A DNA stretch of 64,000 nucleotides from Megachile rotundata (lineage: Eukaryota > Arthropoda > Insecta > Hymenoptera > Megachilidae): positions 7,068,001 to 7,132,000 of the forward strand of contig NC_134993.1 of assembly GCF_050947335.1 (NCBI RefSeq), in the 5' to 3' direction. Below are positions 10,561 to 23,745 of this stretch, piece by piece (the first letter of the stretch is position 1; each line of letters starts with the position of its first letter). The notes under the pieces are model-generated. The model had not been told where the DNA came from, searched no databases, and saw nothing but the letters and a program-made list of their open reading frames with translations. The translations under genes were made by a program, and so were the position numbers.

Positions 10561-13000
10561 CGAATTTTCGAGCTGAATTGGTTATTAACTCGAATAAGCC
10601 TCTACCTTTTCCTGTAGCTTTTTATATTTTCCTGCTGAACTACTTTCGCGAATTCTTTGATATTTTGGTGAGTGACTCATAGTTCAAATGTGATTTTTAG
10701 CCGAATTTTTAATACGCTTAAATTTGAAGCTTGAAGCTAATTATAATTATGCAGTGAATATAAAATTGACATAAAACTTTATTTTTCATTATTTGTTTTA
10801 GTATAAGATAGTTGGTCAATATGACTGATAGATATATCGTACAAGGGATTAAAAGTACTCTGCAATGTTTAGTTATTCTTATTTAGAAATATTTAGAAAT
10901 GTCATAATGAAATGTTACATAAATACATTTTTTACTTTTGGGCTATTTGCCAATCACCTTTTAAAGGTATACAAACTACAATTATTAAGTAATTAATATT
11001 TAGTTTCTGAGAAGTAGTCAATGATAGTTTTCCGCCATTATTGTTCTTATTACTTTTTGACCCATCAGATGAAAGTAGTATTAATCACTCTATAGAGGAT
11101 TTGAAGTAGAATTTTTCTTAACGTAAGAAACATACATTGATAAAAACAGTACTCCATTATTACAATAATTGAAAATAGAGTGCATAACTAGCTTCCCAAA
11201 GAAACATTATAAGTTATGATATAACCTAACCACATTTTCCAAAACAGAAGTCTTAATCTACACACTATGTATGCTGCATTGAAATTAACTACATAGCAAC
11301 CTATGAAGATATTTAAGAATGCTCTAACAAGTGATTGGTTCAATACGAAGAGTTTAACTATGAATATTAACAAGAAAGTCAAAATGGTAGAAATTTACAT
11401 GATCTGAATTAAAAATTCAGTTTAATTACTATATGCAATTTTTATGATTCGTCGTCAATCATCGGTGCGAAACAGATTTTGTGCAGCTATAGAAAGCAAA
11501 TTGTCTTATTTGTGGAAGCTGGAACATGGCGTCTCACTTTAATCATGTTACTCTTGTCCCCTACATGGATAATCGTTTTTATCCGACATTACTAGATTTG
11601 TAACTTCAATTATTTACACTAGTCAATTAAATATCTATTTTACTTTCCTCTTACAATTTTCTGTATCAATAACTTTTTCAAAAAACCTAAGCAGCGTTAG
11701 GTTTATGTACATACAATTTTATAATTATCATTTATTAACGAATTGCTTGAGTTGTCTAGGAACAACAATAAGGGAAGTTCAGCTAGCAACCACTTCGAAA
11801 TGTTATTTCTCCCGAGTTTAGTTTTAAACACGACGTGATTTATACAGCTAAATGAGATGCCACGTTGAAATGCCGAGTCGGGACGCACGTGCGTTACTTC
11901 AAGAAAAATGATTGGAAACCGCAGTGATGAAGATTAATGACGATTAATTCGGCCGACTATGATCTATCGGAGATAATTGTTACGCGGCTACATGAAATCT
12001 GATCCGATCATGGGACCGTGATTTACATGTTTTAATTCTAAATGATTGTAAATAATTTGAGGTACACAAAATAATCAACATTGAAGAAGCTTTTAAAATG
12101 ATATGCTGTAGAGACAAGATAAAAACGGATAGTAGCTAGATAAACTGATGAAAGATTTTATTTTTATTATGCAGTTTTTACATCTGTGTTACGGAAGCAG
12201 ATAACAAATAATTTCTATTTATTTCTTTTAATTTAGTTATTGTTTAAAGTTTATTTTTATGCAGATATTCAGAGCTTATTTGGCTATTTAGAATTACAAT
12301 TTTTTGTTCAAAATGGAACAGAAGTATGAAAAATTATTTCTACGATGTTTCGATATTTATTTTGAATTCTTTTTAAATTATTATTACCCTAAAAATAATA
12401 TGAAAGTAATTTGAGGGAGTAAAGTTTTAAGCTACCATAGGTATTAAATAGATATATCATAGGAAGAAATATAAAGAAATTGTTGATAACTATTATATAT
12501 ACAATAAAAATTAGAATTAAAATAAATTTTTTATTTTTTGATTTAGTATTATAGTAATAAAGTACTTATATGACAATAAATATTAAGTATGATAGTGTTT
12601 GTATTGTAAGAAACAGAAATACTAAATGACATGCTTACAGTAAATAGTCAACCCATTCCCTGAACTCATCAAATATTTTTGTTTCGCTTTTTCCTGTATT
12701 ATCATCTTTCCTTTTCCGTCATGTTTTGCAGCGGAACATTGAACCATGCTCAGTTATCGACCTATTACTTCGTAGCTACGATGAAACCTTCAAGTGATTC
12801 CAGCCGCAATTACGTAATGTTTGCAGCGCATCTTTTCTCCGGCACAAAATCACGATTAATTTACACCGTGCTATCAATGAACCTCGATGTTCACGAAGTA
12901 ATGAAAAAACAGGAACGAGTAAGAAAGAAAGTAAAATAGCTAGTTTTGTAGAGGTGCTAGGTAACATCTTCGTGATAACAATCGGCTCGAAGTGCGGGCT
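10561..13000. other. AT-rich desert
   Basis: Short frames only (longest 86 aa at 12679-12939, low complexity, no domain). Somewhat GC-richer pockets lie near 11890-12030 and 12720-12960. No repeat array or element recognised. Confidence 0.5.
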
Positions 13001-13260
13001 GGAAGGTAAACGGTGAAGGTGTAGGTGGAGGAGAGGGCAGTAGTCAAGCCGGAGGCCGCTTTTGTTGTGTATAAAATATTATTTCGCCGAGGTCGGGCAT
13101 TCATTCGGTAGGAAGCTTTCCTTGAAAGGCGAACTCAAAGATTAAGGACTGGCTGGACGGTAGGATAATTATCAAGAAAGGAAGAATTCTGAAAGCGCGA
13201 CTCACCGAGACAAAGATAGAGGGTGGAGTATCTTGAGAAGTTCTTTCTCCTCATCTTCGT
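13001..13260 (+). promoter_or_regulatory. Small GC-richer island with TATA-like motif
   Basis: Contains gtgtataaaatatta at about 13067, followed about 30 bp later by cgggcattcattcgg. The spacing is compatible with a TATA-type core promoter on +. No coding exon is visible downstream. Weak. Confidence 0.2.
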
Positions 13261-14110
13261 GTTTTCCTCCTTTAATTCTCTCCTTTTTTACGTTTCATTC
13301 AAACGCTTTATCCAAATATTTTCCCCTATTCTTTACCCCAATCAGCTATTATAATTTGCGGTGTTTATTAAATACCGAAAATATATTAAGTAAATCTCAA
13401 TTAAAGGATATTATACGGTTTATGTTTTATCCACGAAATTTTCATTATTTATGAAAAGAGGTTTCTTTATAACTATGTATAGTTACGTATAAATGCAAAG
13501 TAGTTGTTCCTTGTTTTTATTAATTATGATAACATTATTTATAGAGGATATAAAATGATAATCGTTTAATGACAGAAATTATATTATAGAAATAATGGAA
13601 TATATTTTGACAAATTGAAATCTCTTTTTCTTACAATTATTTCATTTTAATTGTTCTTACATTTATAATTTTATTTGAATTACTCATAATTTTGTCTGAA
13701 TTTTATCTCTTTTGTCAGTTCAAATTTACATCAATCACTAATTAATGTATCAACAAATAATAAAATTTTACTATTGCTTATACCGTTATCTTTTTCTCTT
13801 TGAAAATAAATTACAATATTATTTATAATAAATAATAAATTTTATTCTACTCTGTTTAATTGTCATTAATTAACTTTAATCATATAGTCCACTAAAGTAT
13901 TAAAAATTAATTAAAAAATAGTATTAAATAAAATGCAGGGGAAATGTAAATAAAATTTCTAAGCATTTCAGGTACAGTAAAATTTGAAGTATTGTAAATG
14001 TATTATAAAAATAAATATATTAGACAACGTAGTCCGAAAAGAATAAAATGTATCTCTTCTCGTTCCACTAACCAGTAAAAAACTATATTACTAATAAAAA
14101 TGTATTAATG
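13261..14110. other. AT-rich desert
   Basis: Nothing recognised beyond simple AT-rich sequence. The 73-aa frame at 13233-13454 begins with a serine-rich stretch (SSFSSSSC) and has no domain. Confidence 0.5.
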
Positions 14111-14680
14111 ATCATATCAAATTTATCTTCGACGAGTTTCTCGTTCTGCCAGCCGTCGGCGGAATATTAAAATAAATGGCGGAAGGTATTCCGTTATTAA
14201 ACTTTGTTATTGGAACGAGCCGTTTCGTGCTCTCTTGCGAATATCGTGGTAACAGCTGCCACCTCGAACGGCCTGGGCAAATAAGGGCGAGGGGGATAAT
14301 TATACGACGGCTAATTGCCCGACATCTCGACTCGCCGCGAGACATAACGAAATAATCTTGAGGCTCTCTTCCCTCTTCTTCCTCTCTTACCCTACCCATC
14401 CCCATTTTATTCCTTCTTTTCTTCTCGGCTGGCTGTATTCTTAACCGAGAGAAGCCACCCCCGCAAGGGATTCTTTTCTCTCGCTGAAATTAATTAGGCG
14501 GACTTCCTGTCACGAGAGAGCGAAGGTTAAAGGCGCGTGCTTGATGAGCTTGCTTCGTCACTGTTGCTTCTTTATTGCGGCAGAGGGAAAAGTTCTGAAT
14601 ATATTTACGATAGCGCTGATTAATGTTTGCGATGATTGCAGGTCCGCGCGATTTTTAACGAGGCAATTAGACACGCGTCA
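14111..14680. other. GC-richer island
   Basis: CpG-bearing, with a polypyrimidine run (ccctcttcttcctctc near 14369) and attaattaggcgga near 14489. The 97-aa minus frame at 14112-14405 has no known resemblance. Candidate conserved non-coding DNA. Confidence 0.35.
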
Positions 14681-16080
14681 AGATTGATAAAACGTTACCT
14701 TTTTGTAGTAATAACGGCGTTACGTTGTTAAATATAATTCTATGGATAAAATTAATTGCATTTATTTTCGGGATATTATACGAGTTTTTAGAGGGAAACA
14801 GAATTTGTGGATTATATATTTTTGGTAACATATCTTCGTACCTAGCATGTTTGAAAACAATTTTCAAACTGTTTTGCTAAGCCATGTGTTAATGTTTCTC
14901 AAGAATTGTACCGGAGTGATGGTGATTTTAAATACAAGAATAAGTTGGAAAAAATAATTTTCTTTTATAAGTACTAATTTTTGAGTAAACTGAACTGACA
15001 CATATTTGTAAACAGAAATATTAATGGCAAGTAAAATATTAATATCACCAACTGAATTTAATTATTTCATTACTGTAATAAATGCTATAAATCAATAAAT
15101 GTAGACATTAATACTCTCAAAATACTTTATCAGTCAGTTTTGTATTATTATTAAATTTATACATAAAATGACATGATAAATACACACGAAAGTGACAACA
15201 TCATATAAAAGTACTATGTACTAACATAATTGCACAATACTAATAATGACTTTTAATTTATAACATTCAGTAATTGAATTAACCGAAAAATGATAGAAAC
15301 TGGTATTTTCATTTCAAATTTTTAACGCTCAAATTTGGACACTCAGGTTTAAATTAATTTTTGATTTATTTGAAAGTTTTAAGATTTTGAAGAAGGTACT
15401 TTTGTTATTAACAAGTCAATAAAAATATAATATACTGTCGATTAGCCATTATCGCATTTTCTTTAATTCGTGCTGTTTTCAAAATGTGGAGTCTGAATGA
15501 TATAAAAGAATATAATTATTTTTTAAATTTTCGCCCACTATTTATAAAATTAATACTTATGTTTGTTAAAATGAATAAACCTTATAAAAGAAAAGTTACT
15601 TTCCGTCAAATAAACATCGTTTACCATCACATGTAAGAAATACAAATTAATTGTAACTTTGTTATTAAATTTAATTTTACACACAAACATGTTAAAGAAA
15701 TTAAGTTTGTAACAACTCTATATTAATTTAATAAACCAAGTGTTTCATTTCCCAAATGAAAAATCTATTTCGGTTGATCCAAGGTCTACTTTAATTGAAA
15801 AGTTGATCAAGAGCTTAAAATAGGTGTATCGTATTAAAAAATAAATATACGTTTGATTTATGTTAATATCATGTTCAAAATAAATTTATTTACAAGTATT
15901 ATATTTAAGTATAATTCTTGTGAACTCAAAATCAAATGTGGTAATTACTAATTAATATAGGCCAATTCCAATATCTTATATCGGTGATCTTTATCCTACA
16001 TCAGAAACTTAATGTTCCCAAAATCCACATCGAGTTTACAAGTCAACTTAACAACAAAGTAATTCGTCATTGTTGTAAGG
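14681..16080. other. AT-rich desert
   Basis: No gene, element or array recognised. Confidence 0.5.
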
Positions 16081-17200
16081 ATCGTCTGACGAATTGACGT
16101 GTTCCGATCTCTAATTTAAAATGTCTCTGAGCGCAAGACACGCAAGTTCGTTTCCTCTCGTATTCCAGGATTTCTATTCCAACGGCACGCTCAGATCCGT
16201 CTGAGGAACGTTTCACGTGCAGAAATGCAGCGAGCCGACAGTGATTTCATGAGAAGAGGATCCTGAGACCGCGTATTCGGCGTTGGTATTATAATCACAG
16301 GGTTTGCGATTACGCGGACGAGAGGGGATGAGGGGCAAAGAGAGAGAAAGGCGGCCCATCGAGAAGATCATTTTCGCAGCAATAATTAGGAGTCGCGCAG
16401 GTCGCACCGGTTGCACGATGAAAAATAACGAGGGAATAATTGCTGCGAAGAATTTTGGGTAATACGCGCTTCAACGTGAATCGGGATAACGAACAGGATG
16501 GAAAAAGAGAAAGAAAACAAACAGGTAAGAATAAAAGAGAAGAGGAATATCCACAATGGAAGGTTTGCGGAAGGGATGTCGGTGAACCGTGGTAAAGAGA
16601 TGGCTCTTAGGAGTGTTAGTGATCGTGTCGCGGTGGTTTAAGGTGATGAAGAAGATCGTGGGTACAGGAGGAAAAAGTTAATTAAGTAATAAAAAGTCAC
16701 CAGCTGGGCTTTTCCTCGAGACTGTTCGAGACCGGGCTGAAATTAAAATAAACATCCTTAAATGAGTCGCTGCGACAGTATCCACCCCGCTTAACTAGAG
16801 CCGCTAATTAATTCCAAGCCTGTGAAACCGAGAGGAACAAAAAGCAGGGTTGGGGCGTCTCTGGATTCTGTTCTGGTGTCGGAAGAGAAGCGGAATGGGG
16901 TGAAGTCAGAGAGAGGGTGAAGAAATGGTGTATTAAACACCGCGAAACCAGCCACCATCTGACTCTTTAATTAGCCACCCCTAAAGTACCGCCACCGGCA
17001 GTGTCGAGGGTCGGTGTCGAGCAACAGGTGAGATGCAAAGCAAGGGTTATTCTTGGCTTTAAAGCTTGAAACGACCATGGAGGGTAAGTGGGCAGTCCTG
17101 TGTCGTGAATGCAGCTATCCCTACGCTTGCTTTTTCAGATATCACAAAGAGATCGCACCGATAAGCCCCAAGGTTAAGTACGATACTTCATCTGCGAAAT
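16081..17200. other. GC-richer island
   Basis: The broadest moderately GC-rich stretch of the left half. It holds several homeodomain-type cores (gttaattaag at 16677, gctaattaattcc at 16802, ctttaattagcc at 16963) and purine-rich runs (16495-16560). At about 17074 a start-like accATGGAGG is followed directly by GTAAGTGG, a strong splice-donor match. A first coding exon of two or three codons is possible but cannot be shown. No long frame. Confidence 0.35.
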
Positions 17201-17552
17201 GCTATTTACCTCTATAAGTAAATTTAGCGCATACACACTTCTTCTTTATTTTTATACTTAGATATTATTGCATAACAAAATTATGCATGTTACATTTTAT
17301 GTTTTATATTATTGAAATTATTAAAATACTTTCGTAGAAATGTACATTAACTTCTGTCGAAATAAAGAACAATTATATAAATTATGTTTCGTTCCTTATA
17401 TACTCATTATTGTATTTTATTTCTGATCTAAAAATACCTGTTCATCGAACATACACAGACCTAGTGTTAATTTCACATGATTCATATTCTTATATTTGTT
17501 TAATTTTATACGTTAAGTATGTGTTGCATAGTTGCAAACCTAAGTGTAGCCT
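17201..17552. other. AT-rich spacer
   Basis: No feature recognised. Confidence 0.5.
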
Positions 17553-17556
17553 TTAA

Positions 17557-17719
17557 CACCTAAACTATCAAACCAGTCAAAGTCAGAATTTTTAAAGAAA
17601 CTTTTGTTTTTCCTCATAAAAATAAATAAGTTATATATAATTTTATATGGCACTCTTCATTTTTGTACTTTTTTTACTTTCAGTTTAAAATTAAAAGTGA
17701 ATTATACATAGGGTTAGTG
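17557..17719. mobile_element. TTAA-flanked miniature element, type C
   Basis: TTAA at 17553-17556 and 17720-17723. Terminal sequences CACCTAAACTAT and ATAGGGTTAGTG form an imperfect inverted pair. The body is 163 bp, AT-rich and non-coding. No second copy in the window, so the call rests on the ends and the TTAA. Confidence 0.55.
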
Positions 17720-17723
17720 TTAA

Positions 17724-18430
17724 ACATTAAACAATAAATTTTATAACGTTGGAATAGGAATTCAACAATTTCATTGAGTTCAAAATTTTATCTCAAGCAA
17801 GTAAAAATTTAACAAAGAGTTTTTTTAAGAAAAAGTATACAAAAGTAATTATCTTTTACAATTAACACAATATGTACTGTAAATAATTTATTACAATTAA
17901 TAAATAAATATGAGATGTAGGAAATAGTAATTAATTTTGTAAATAAATTTATTTAGTATATAAATTAATATGAATATTGATAATAAGAATCATTTCATCA
18001 AAACAATTTTACATTGTTTAATAATTGGGTGATTAAATTCAATAATATTTTCTGTACAAATTGAATTTTAAATTTATTACATTTGTTTCTATATCTGAGT
18101 TATACAGTATTTTAATAGTAATTATCCATAATTATAAAACATTCAATGAACTCCACACTGTATAATAAAAAATGAATTTTCTTACTGAAAAGATGGATGG
18201 AAGATAATTTTATAAAATTAAATATAACTGTCATATTTTATAAAGTTTTTTGTAAATATTATATTTTATAAGTATTTATTCCAAATTACATAAATATACA
18301 TTTAGTATTAATTTTATAATTTAATCTGGGCAGTACAAATTATATTAAAATACATTAAATTCTATGTAGAGTAAATATTGACAGAAAAGAATGTTCACAA
18401 AGAATTTCTTTGTTCATAATTATAAAGGGG
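17724..18430. other. AT-rich desert
   Basis: No feature recognised. Confidence 0.5.
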
Positions 18431-19000
18431 CGATCACAGCCATTTAACGATTCAAATACAATAAACTACTTGTCGCGTGAAAAGGGGTTAAAGCATCATC
18501 GAGAAAGTGTCGACGCTAATTAAAACCTGTTGAACGCGGTTCGTGAAGCTGTAAAAGGAGCGTGTTGGGGTTGGATATTGTAAGGGGCAAGGGTTATGAG
18601 GCGATGAATATTCCAAGATTGAATCTACTTTGCGAAAGGGTTCAGGGTTAATGAAAAGTACATTATGACTGACGAACGTAGCCAGAAACGACGCCAGAGA
18701 AGGTAGTGGGGTGACAGCCGACGAAAGACTGATATCGGTGGGGGTTAAATGCGATAATTTGCGTGGGAGGGTGAACGTGGTCGGAGACGATAAACCCTCT
18801 GCCATTTAATTACGCTTAAAACATGCATTAAATATTGTCGGAGGGTGGAAGAGCTGGAAGGGTTGAACCCTTAGGCTCGTTAAATGAGCAGAGATTTTCC
18901 CTCCTCGACATTCATCCCTTCCTTGATTTAACAGACAGTTACGGATTTGTAAATCTGCGAAACACGACTCTTTTCGCGACTCATTTTGTCTCGTTTTAAC
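18431..19000. other. GC-richer island
   Basis: CpG-bearing. The 105-aa minus frame (18488-18805) is serine/threonine/proline-rich at its start with no recognised domain. gccatttaattacgc lies near 18801. Candidate regulatory DNA only. Confidence 0.35.
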
Positions 19001-20050
19001 GGGTGTTAAATTTCCAAATTAATTTTGTTATATCGATTTTCTTAATGAATTCAATTTTATCGCAAAAATATTATTACTATATGTAATATTATATGAAAAT
19101 TATTGAGAACGTGATATAACAAATTTACTACGTATAACGACATAATAAATTATGTAATGACATAAGCTATAATGGTACGTATTTGGTATACAATACTGTG
19201 TAAATAGTAAAATAAATATTCAAATAATACAATACAGTAAATAGATTAATTGGAACTGTAATGTGTAGTGAAGTAATATTAAATAAAAATGAACAAACTA
19301 TTTGTTAAAATTTGAAATATTTTCTGTGATGTCAAGGTGATTACATTTACATTGATTAAGTTTTTAAAAGGCCAATCAATTTCTTTAGCACTATATTGTA
19401 ACGAATGAAATAAAATTTAACGATCTACAATACATTTTAAGATTAGATCAAATATACGGAATAATTGTATAATATATTAATGATTTTATTTATGGTTAAT
19501 ATTCTGTCAAATTTTGTAACGTAACCTGTCTAACATAACCTAAAATACTGATACTCGAACATAATTTTCCAATCGAACATAAACTACAAAAAATAACGAT
19601 TTTCTAATACAATATATTTTTCAATGTAGCATGTTCTAAAATAATTTTCTAATATAATCTACCTACCAAAGTCACCTAAATTAAGGTTTTATCAATTAAT
19701 AAGAATATGTAATCAAATCAGAGTAATAAAACTTGAAGAGAATTAGCCTAAACATCCCGAGTGTAACGACACAGTCCCCAGTATCTCCATATAAATAATC
19801 ACATTAACGCACTTTACAAAATAAGTTAAATAAGTATCACTTTCAACTACAACCATAAATCCATTAGCTGATTCGTTTCGTTCAAGAACAATAAAACGCG
19901 ATAAAATTCCCCAGCTCGTAACTGGTAATGTAATTAACATTAGAGGGTTGAAGTACGTAAATTATCAACCCCTAAAGTTTCAATCAGTTTGTCGAACTGC
20001 AATAAAGTTTGATAATATTCGTAAATGATGTTTGAAATTCAAAGAACGAA
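19001..20050. other. AT-rich desert
   Basis: A small hairpin at about 19944-19975 has arms agggttga and tcaaccct. No gene or element recognised. Confidence 0.45.
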
Positions 20051-20420
20051 GGCACTTTACGGGACCCTAACGAAGCCACCTGCTTGGCAGCTTCCAACCC
20101 TGTTAATTTTAATCGTGAGAGACGCTTTCACGTGAATTAGAAGGGTGGCAAGAAGGGGGCTAGTGGACGGTTCTACGACTGCAGCAGGCCGCTCGTAAAA
20201 GACCTTCGTATCGAAAGTGTCGTCGCGTCGGTGGATTCGCTTGAGAACTCCGAGCACGATCAAATGAATCAACAGAGACAATTAATAGCCTGGCGAGAAC
20301 GCCTTGGAAAAGCGTCCGAGCAGCGCCACCCCCGTCGGCGAACGTGGGGACAACAAATCTATCTATCTGCTCGTTGAACACACTACTGCGGGAAATGGCG
20401 CGACAAGGATATCACTGACA
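20051..20420. other. GC-richer island
   Basis: CpG-bearing, with overlapping minus-strand frames of 73-74 aa that resemble nothing known. Sharp composition edges against AT-rich flanks. Confidence 0.35.
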
Positions 20421-21084
20421 ATTCCTCGATGGCATTTATGTTTTCCATTTCATTGAAATTGAAACGTTGAATTTTCTACAACTTTCGGTCGAAGTTATTG
20501 GACATTTATCTAGTTCGTTTTATTCTTGTATCAATCATGTGTATTTATTTTTTTACGTGTACACCTGTAAAGTAATATGAATTCAGGGATTAAATATTTT
20601 TGTATTTTAATCTTGAATCGAAGCAATTTATACTGAATAAGTTAAAGTAACTTTTAATAATAAAGTATATTATAAATTAAATTTATGCATTCAAGCACTC
20701 TTTAATTTTTTTACCATTTTAAACTTAACACGCTTACTTTTTAACTGATTAAAATATTTTTTGTAGAATAAATTGGTATGTTTCAAATGAATTTATGGTT
20801 GAACAAAGATGTAGTTATATATAATTAATTTTAATTCGAAATTATTTCGAGAATTGTAGAATAAAGTTAAACTACATTCCCAGTAGAAACTGGTTCGATA
20901 TCTTATTCCCTTTAATTTCATAGCCTTCCGTAAAACTACTAGCATAAGTATATTCTTTTTAGTAATTTCGTACAAATTTGTGGTAAATAATGTGTTTGCT
21001 GGAATAATAATAATAATACAAAGATATCAGTGAAAATTCTTCGATATGTATTGTAAATTCAGAAATTGTCAAATTAAAAGATTA
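20421..21084. other. AT-rich spacer
   Basis: The 60-aa minus frame at 20793-20975 and the 64-aa minus frame at 24511-24705 both end with similar phrases (FELKLIIYN / FKFKLIINN). The underlying DNA at about 20826-20900 and 24605-24680 is related, suggesting a diverged dispersed repeat. See findings. Confidence 0.4.
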
Positions 21085-21625
21085 CAAGTGTTCAAATTAC
21101 AAAATTCTCAAGTTCATAAATTTCCAAAACTTTAAATTCATGAGTTATCAAATTATAAAATTTTCAAATTCATGAATTTTTAAATGATTCAAATGTTCAA
21201 TTCTAAGGTTTATAAACTTTAAATGAATATTTTAATATTTAAATATCATTAAATTGTCAGGTCCAGTAATTCAGAAAATGGGAAATTTTTAAATTGGAAT
21301 TTAAAAATTTTGAAATTTAAGCTTCTAAAAATTTAAGAATTTGAGGATATGGAAATTTAAAATTTGGAAAAAATTCAGAATTTGTAAATTTAAATTTGAA
21401 AGTTTGGAAATTTGGAATTTCAAGAAATTTAAGAAATTTAAGAGATTTAACAATTTCAGGTTTCGGAAACGCGATTTCAAAATTTAAGTATTTGGAAAAT
21501 TTAGGATGTTGAATATCTTTTAATTTAGAAATTTGCGTATTTGAAAATATAGTAGTTTGGAAATTTTTGAACTTGAAAATTTAGAAATTAAAAAATTTGT
21601 ACGTTTAAATATTTAATTTTCCAGT
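21085..21625. repeat. AAATTT-type array, block 3, with orientation switch
   Basis: About 21085-21190 carries the caaatt/ttcaaatt (pyrimidine on +) form. From about 21280 to 21610 the unit is ggaaattt/gaaatttaag, the opposite orientation. The switch occurs in roughly 21190-21280. Confidence 0.7.
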
Positions 21626-23523
21626 ATGAAAGTAATCGATAACTTACAATATGGTATTCTTATTAATCACCTAATTTGCATGTTTATAAATGTATAGCTG
21701 TATATTATAAAAGATAGCATATTGCACTAATCCCGTTCAAAGTTTTCCCGAAAGAAATAATACAGTGGTATCCCTATAATACTATCCTGAAAATGTTGTT
21801 ATTGGCAATTAAATGCGTAACGCTTTTCCATATTTTGCTTTAAAATCGCTCTATGTCTACTACAAAATAATTGAAATGTTGCCATAAGTATGGTGATAGA
21901 TTATTAATTCAAATGATCCTTGCATCCATTGATAATTATATTGAAAATTACTGTTTATAATTTTCATTCAAAATGTGAAGGTTGCGAATGTATTTGAAAC
22001 CCTACTGTCAGGAGTATAAAAACGTTTATCCCTCACAAATTAATTTTAAGTACTGTTTTAATTTTCACGAACGCAAAAGCACATACAACTTGAATGCGTT
22101 GAAATTATATAGCAGATCGAAATATAGATTAGTAAAAATGATCTTACTCGCTTTGCACTGTTTCGTTGCTCGTGGCCTGGCTCTGGCTTCGCGACATTCT
22201 GTAACAGAAATAATTAATAATTAACCTTCAATTGCACTTAATGGTAATTTTTGTTAAAATACTATATGAGATAGTTTAATTAAATCAACTTTTGATTATT
22301 AAAGAAAATTCAGTGGTCTAGTGATTCAAGACGCAATTAAGATAATTGCAATTTCTTACAATTATAGCTAAATACGTTTACACGAAAGGGTAGAATGTTT
22401 AAGATAAAATAATTAGAGTCTACATTTGTAAAAGAAAAAGTTTCAAATTAATTAAAATTGTTCATGTGGAAATAGAAGTGAAATTAGATTTCATATCTTA
22501 TTGTTAGTCATTAATTATTACCATCCCAAATAATGTATCAATTTAATTATTTTCATCATTCAAAAATATCAAGATGATAATATTTTGTGGAATAAAAATG
22601 TTTTCGTCATTGTTTCAACTCTTTCATGTTTCTAATTCTTTTTTTATATTCAACATTCAAATTTACTGAAATCAACTATGAAATATTCTAAAACAACTTA
22701 CAAAGATTATCCATCATTTTTTTCAAGTTAAAAGGTGTAACTTCTTTGCAAGAAACATTCTTAGTAGCTGAGATCCTAAACGTCCCAATGCCAGATATGT
22801 TACTCTCATAAAGTGCGATCGTTAAGCGTTAGATGTTAAAAATAAGCAGAAGTATTATAATTAAGAGTATTCCTATTCAAGGGAGTTTGAGCACCAAGAC
22901 GTTTACGTTATTTCAACACATGACTTTCTTATCATATCCATGTATATCTAATTTGACTGTTTCATCGATAAATCGAATCAAATATAGTGTCATGAGTAAT
23001 ATTTCGACAGGAAGAATTGATTCCGGTGAGAAAGGGTCGTTTGAAATAGTAGCGATAGACACGGAAACACGAAGGCTTAAATTTGTACTGGAAAGGGGAT
23101 GGGGGTCAGATTAGAGGTTTCCAAATCAAGACAATTGAGTGCGCACGACGTAACCACTAATAACTCATTTCCGGCGTTTAAAAATGATACGCGCATCCCA
23201 CCTTATGAATACGGCTATGTATCTCGTTACCACGCTCATCAACGAGATAATATCATCGATATTATTACACCCGTTATTTTTCCTTTGAGCAAAGGAAGTA
23301 CTTTCAATGGAAGCATTCAATCATCATTTAGATATTACGAATGCATCCTATGAATTAAATAGACGATGCTCGAATTGATCTTGTTTAATTTTAAGTTTCA
23401 AGGATCTCTTAATTTATTATTCATACTCTTAGATCTGACACGTGTACGGTTTTCAATAGACCATTTATATAATTATTTTTATTCTCTCTTTAACATTAAT
23501 ACTTTTTGATTAAGGGAAAGTAA
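21626..23523. other. AT-rich spacer
   Basis: Two adjoining + frames at 22833-23114 and 23099-23353 (93 and 84 aa) overlap by 16 bases and lie in less AT-rich DNA. They show no recognisable motifs and may be chance. No other feature. Confidence 0.4.
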
Positions 23524-23745
23524 CCCTTTGCACTCGAAGGTATACTGTTTGCAAACAGCGACTTTAAAACTTACTAGTTAAAAAGTTAAATAAATTATTT
23601 TGAGGTTATTATTTCTCTACTAATAATTTCTATTATTGTCTGCATCACTGTGTTTATACATCACACGTGTAATATAATAGAATTTATATTATAAAATAAA
23701 AAAATGCTTATTTCCTATTAAACAGATTTAAAAAAAAAATAATAT
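23524..23745 (+). mobile_element. TTAA element, family B, degraded right end
   Basis: Begins CCCTTTGCACTCGAAGG after GTAA at 23520-23523 (first T of the TTAA lost). It follows the 48239 copy: ctgtttgcaaacagc, then ttttgaggttattatttctc and aatgcttattt. The right terminus is not recognisable. Confidence 0.6.

Noticed and set aside
22833..23353. Two overlapping + frames as one frameshifted gene
   Set aside because: Neither half shows a motif, and the overlap of 16 bases is compatible with chance in less AT-rich DNA.
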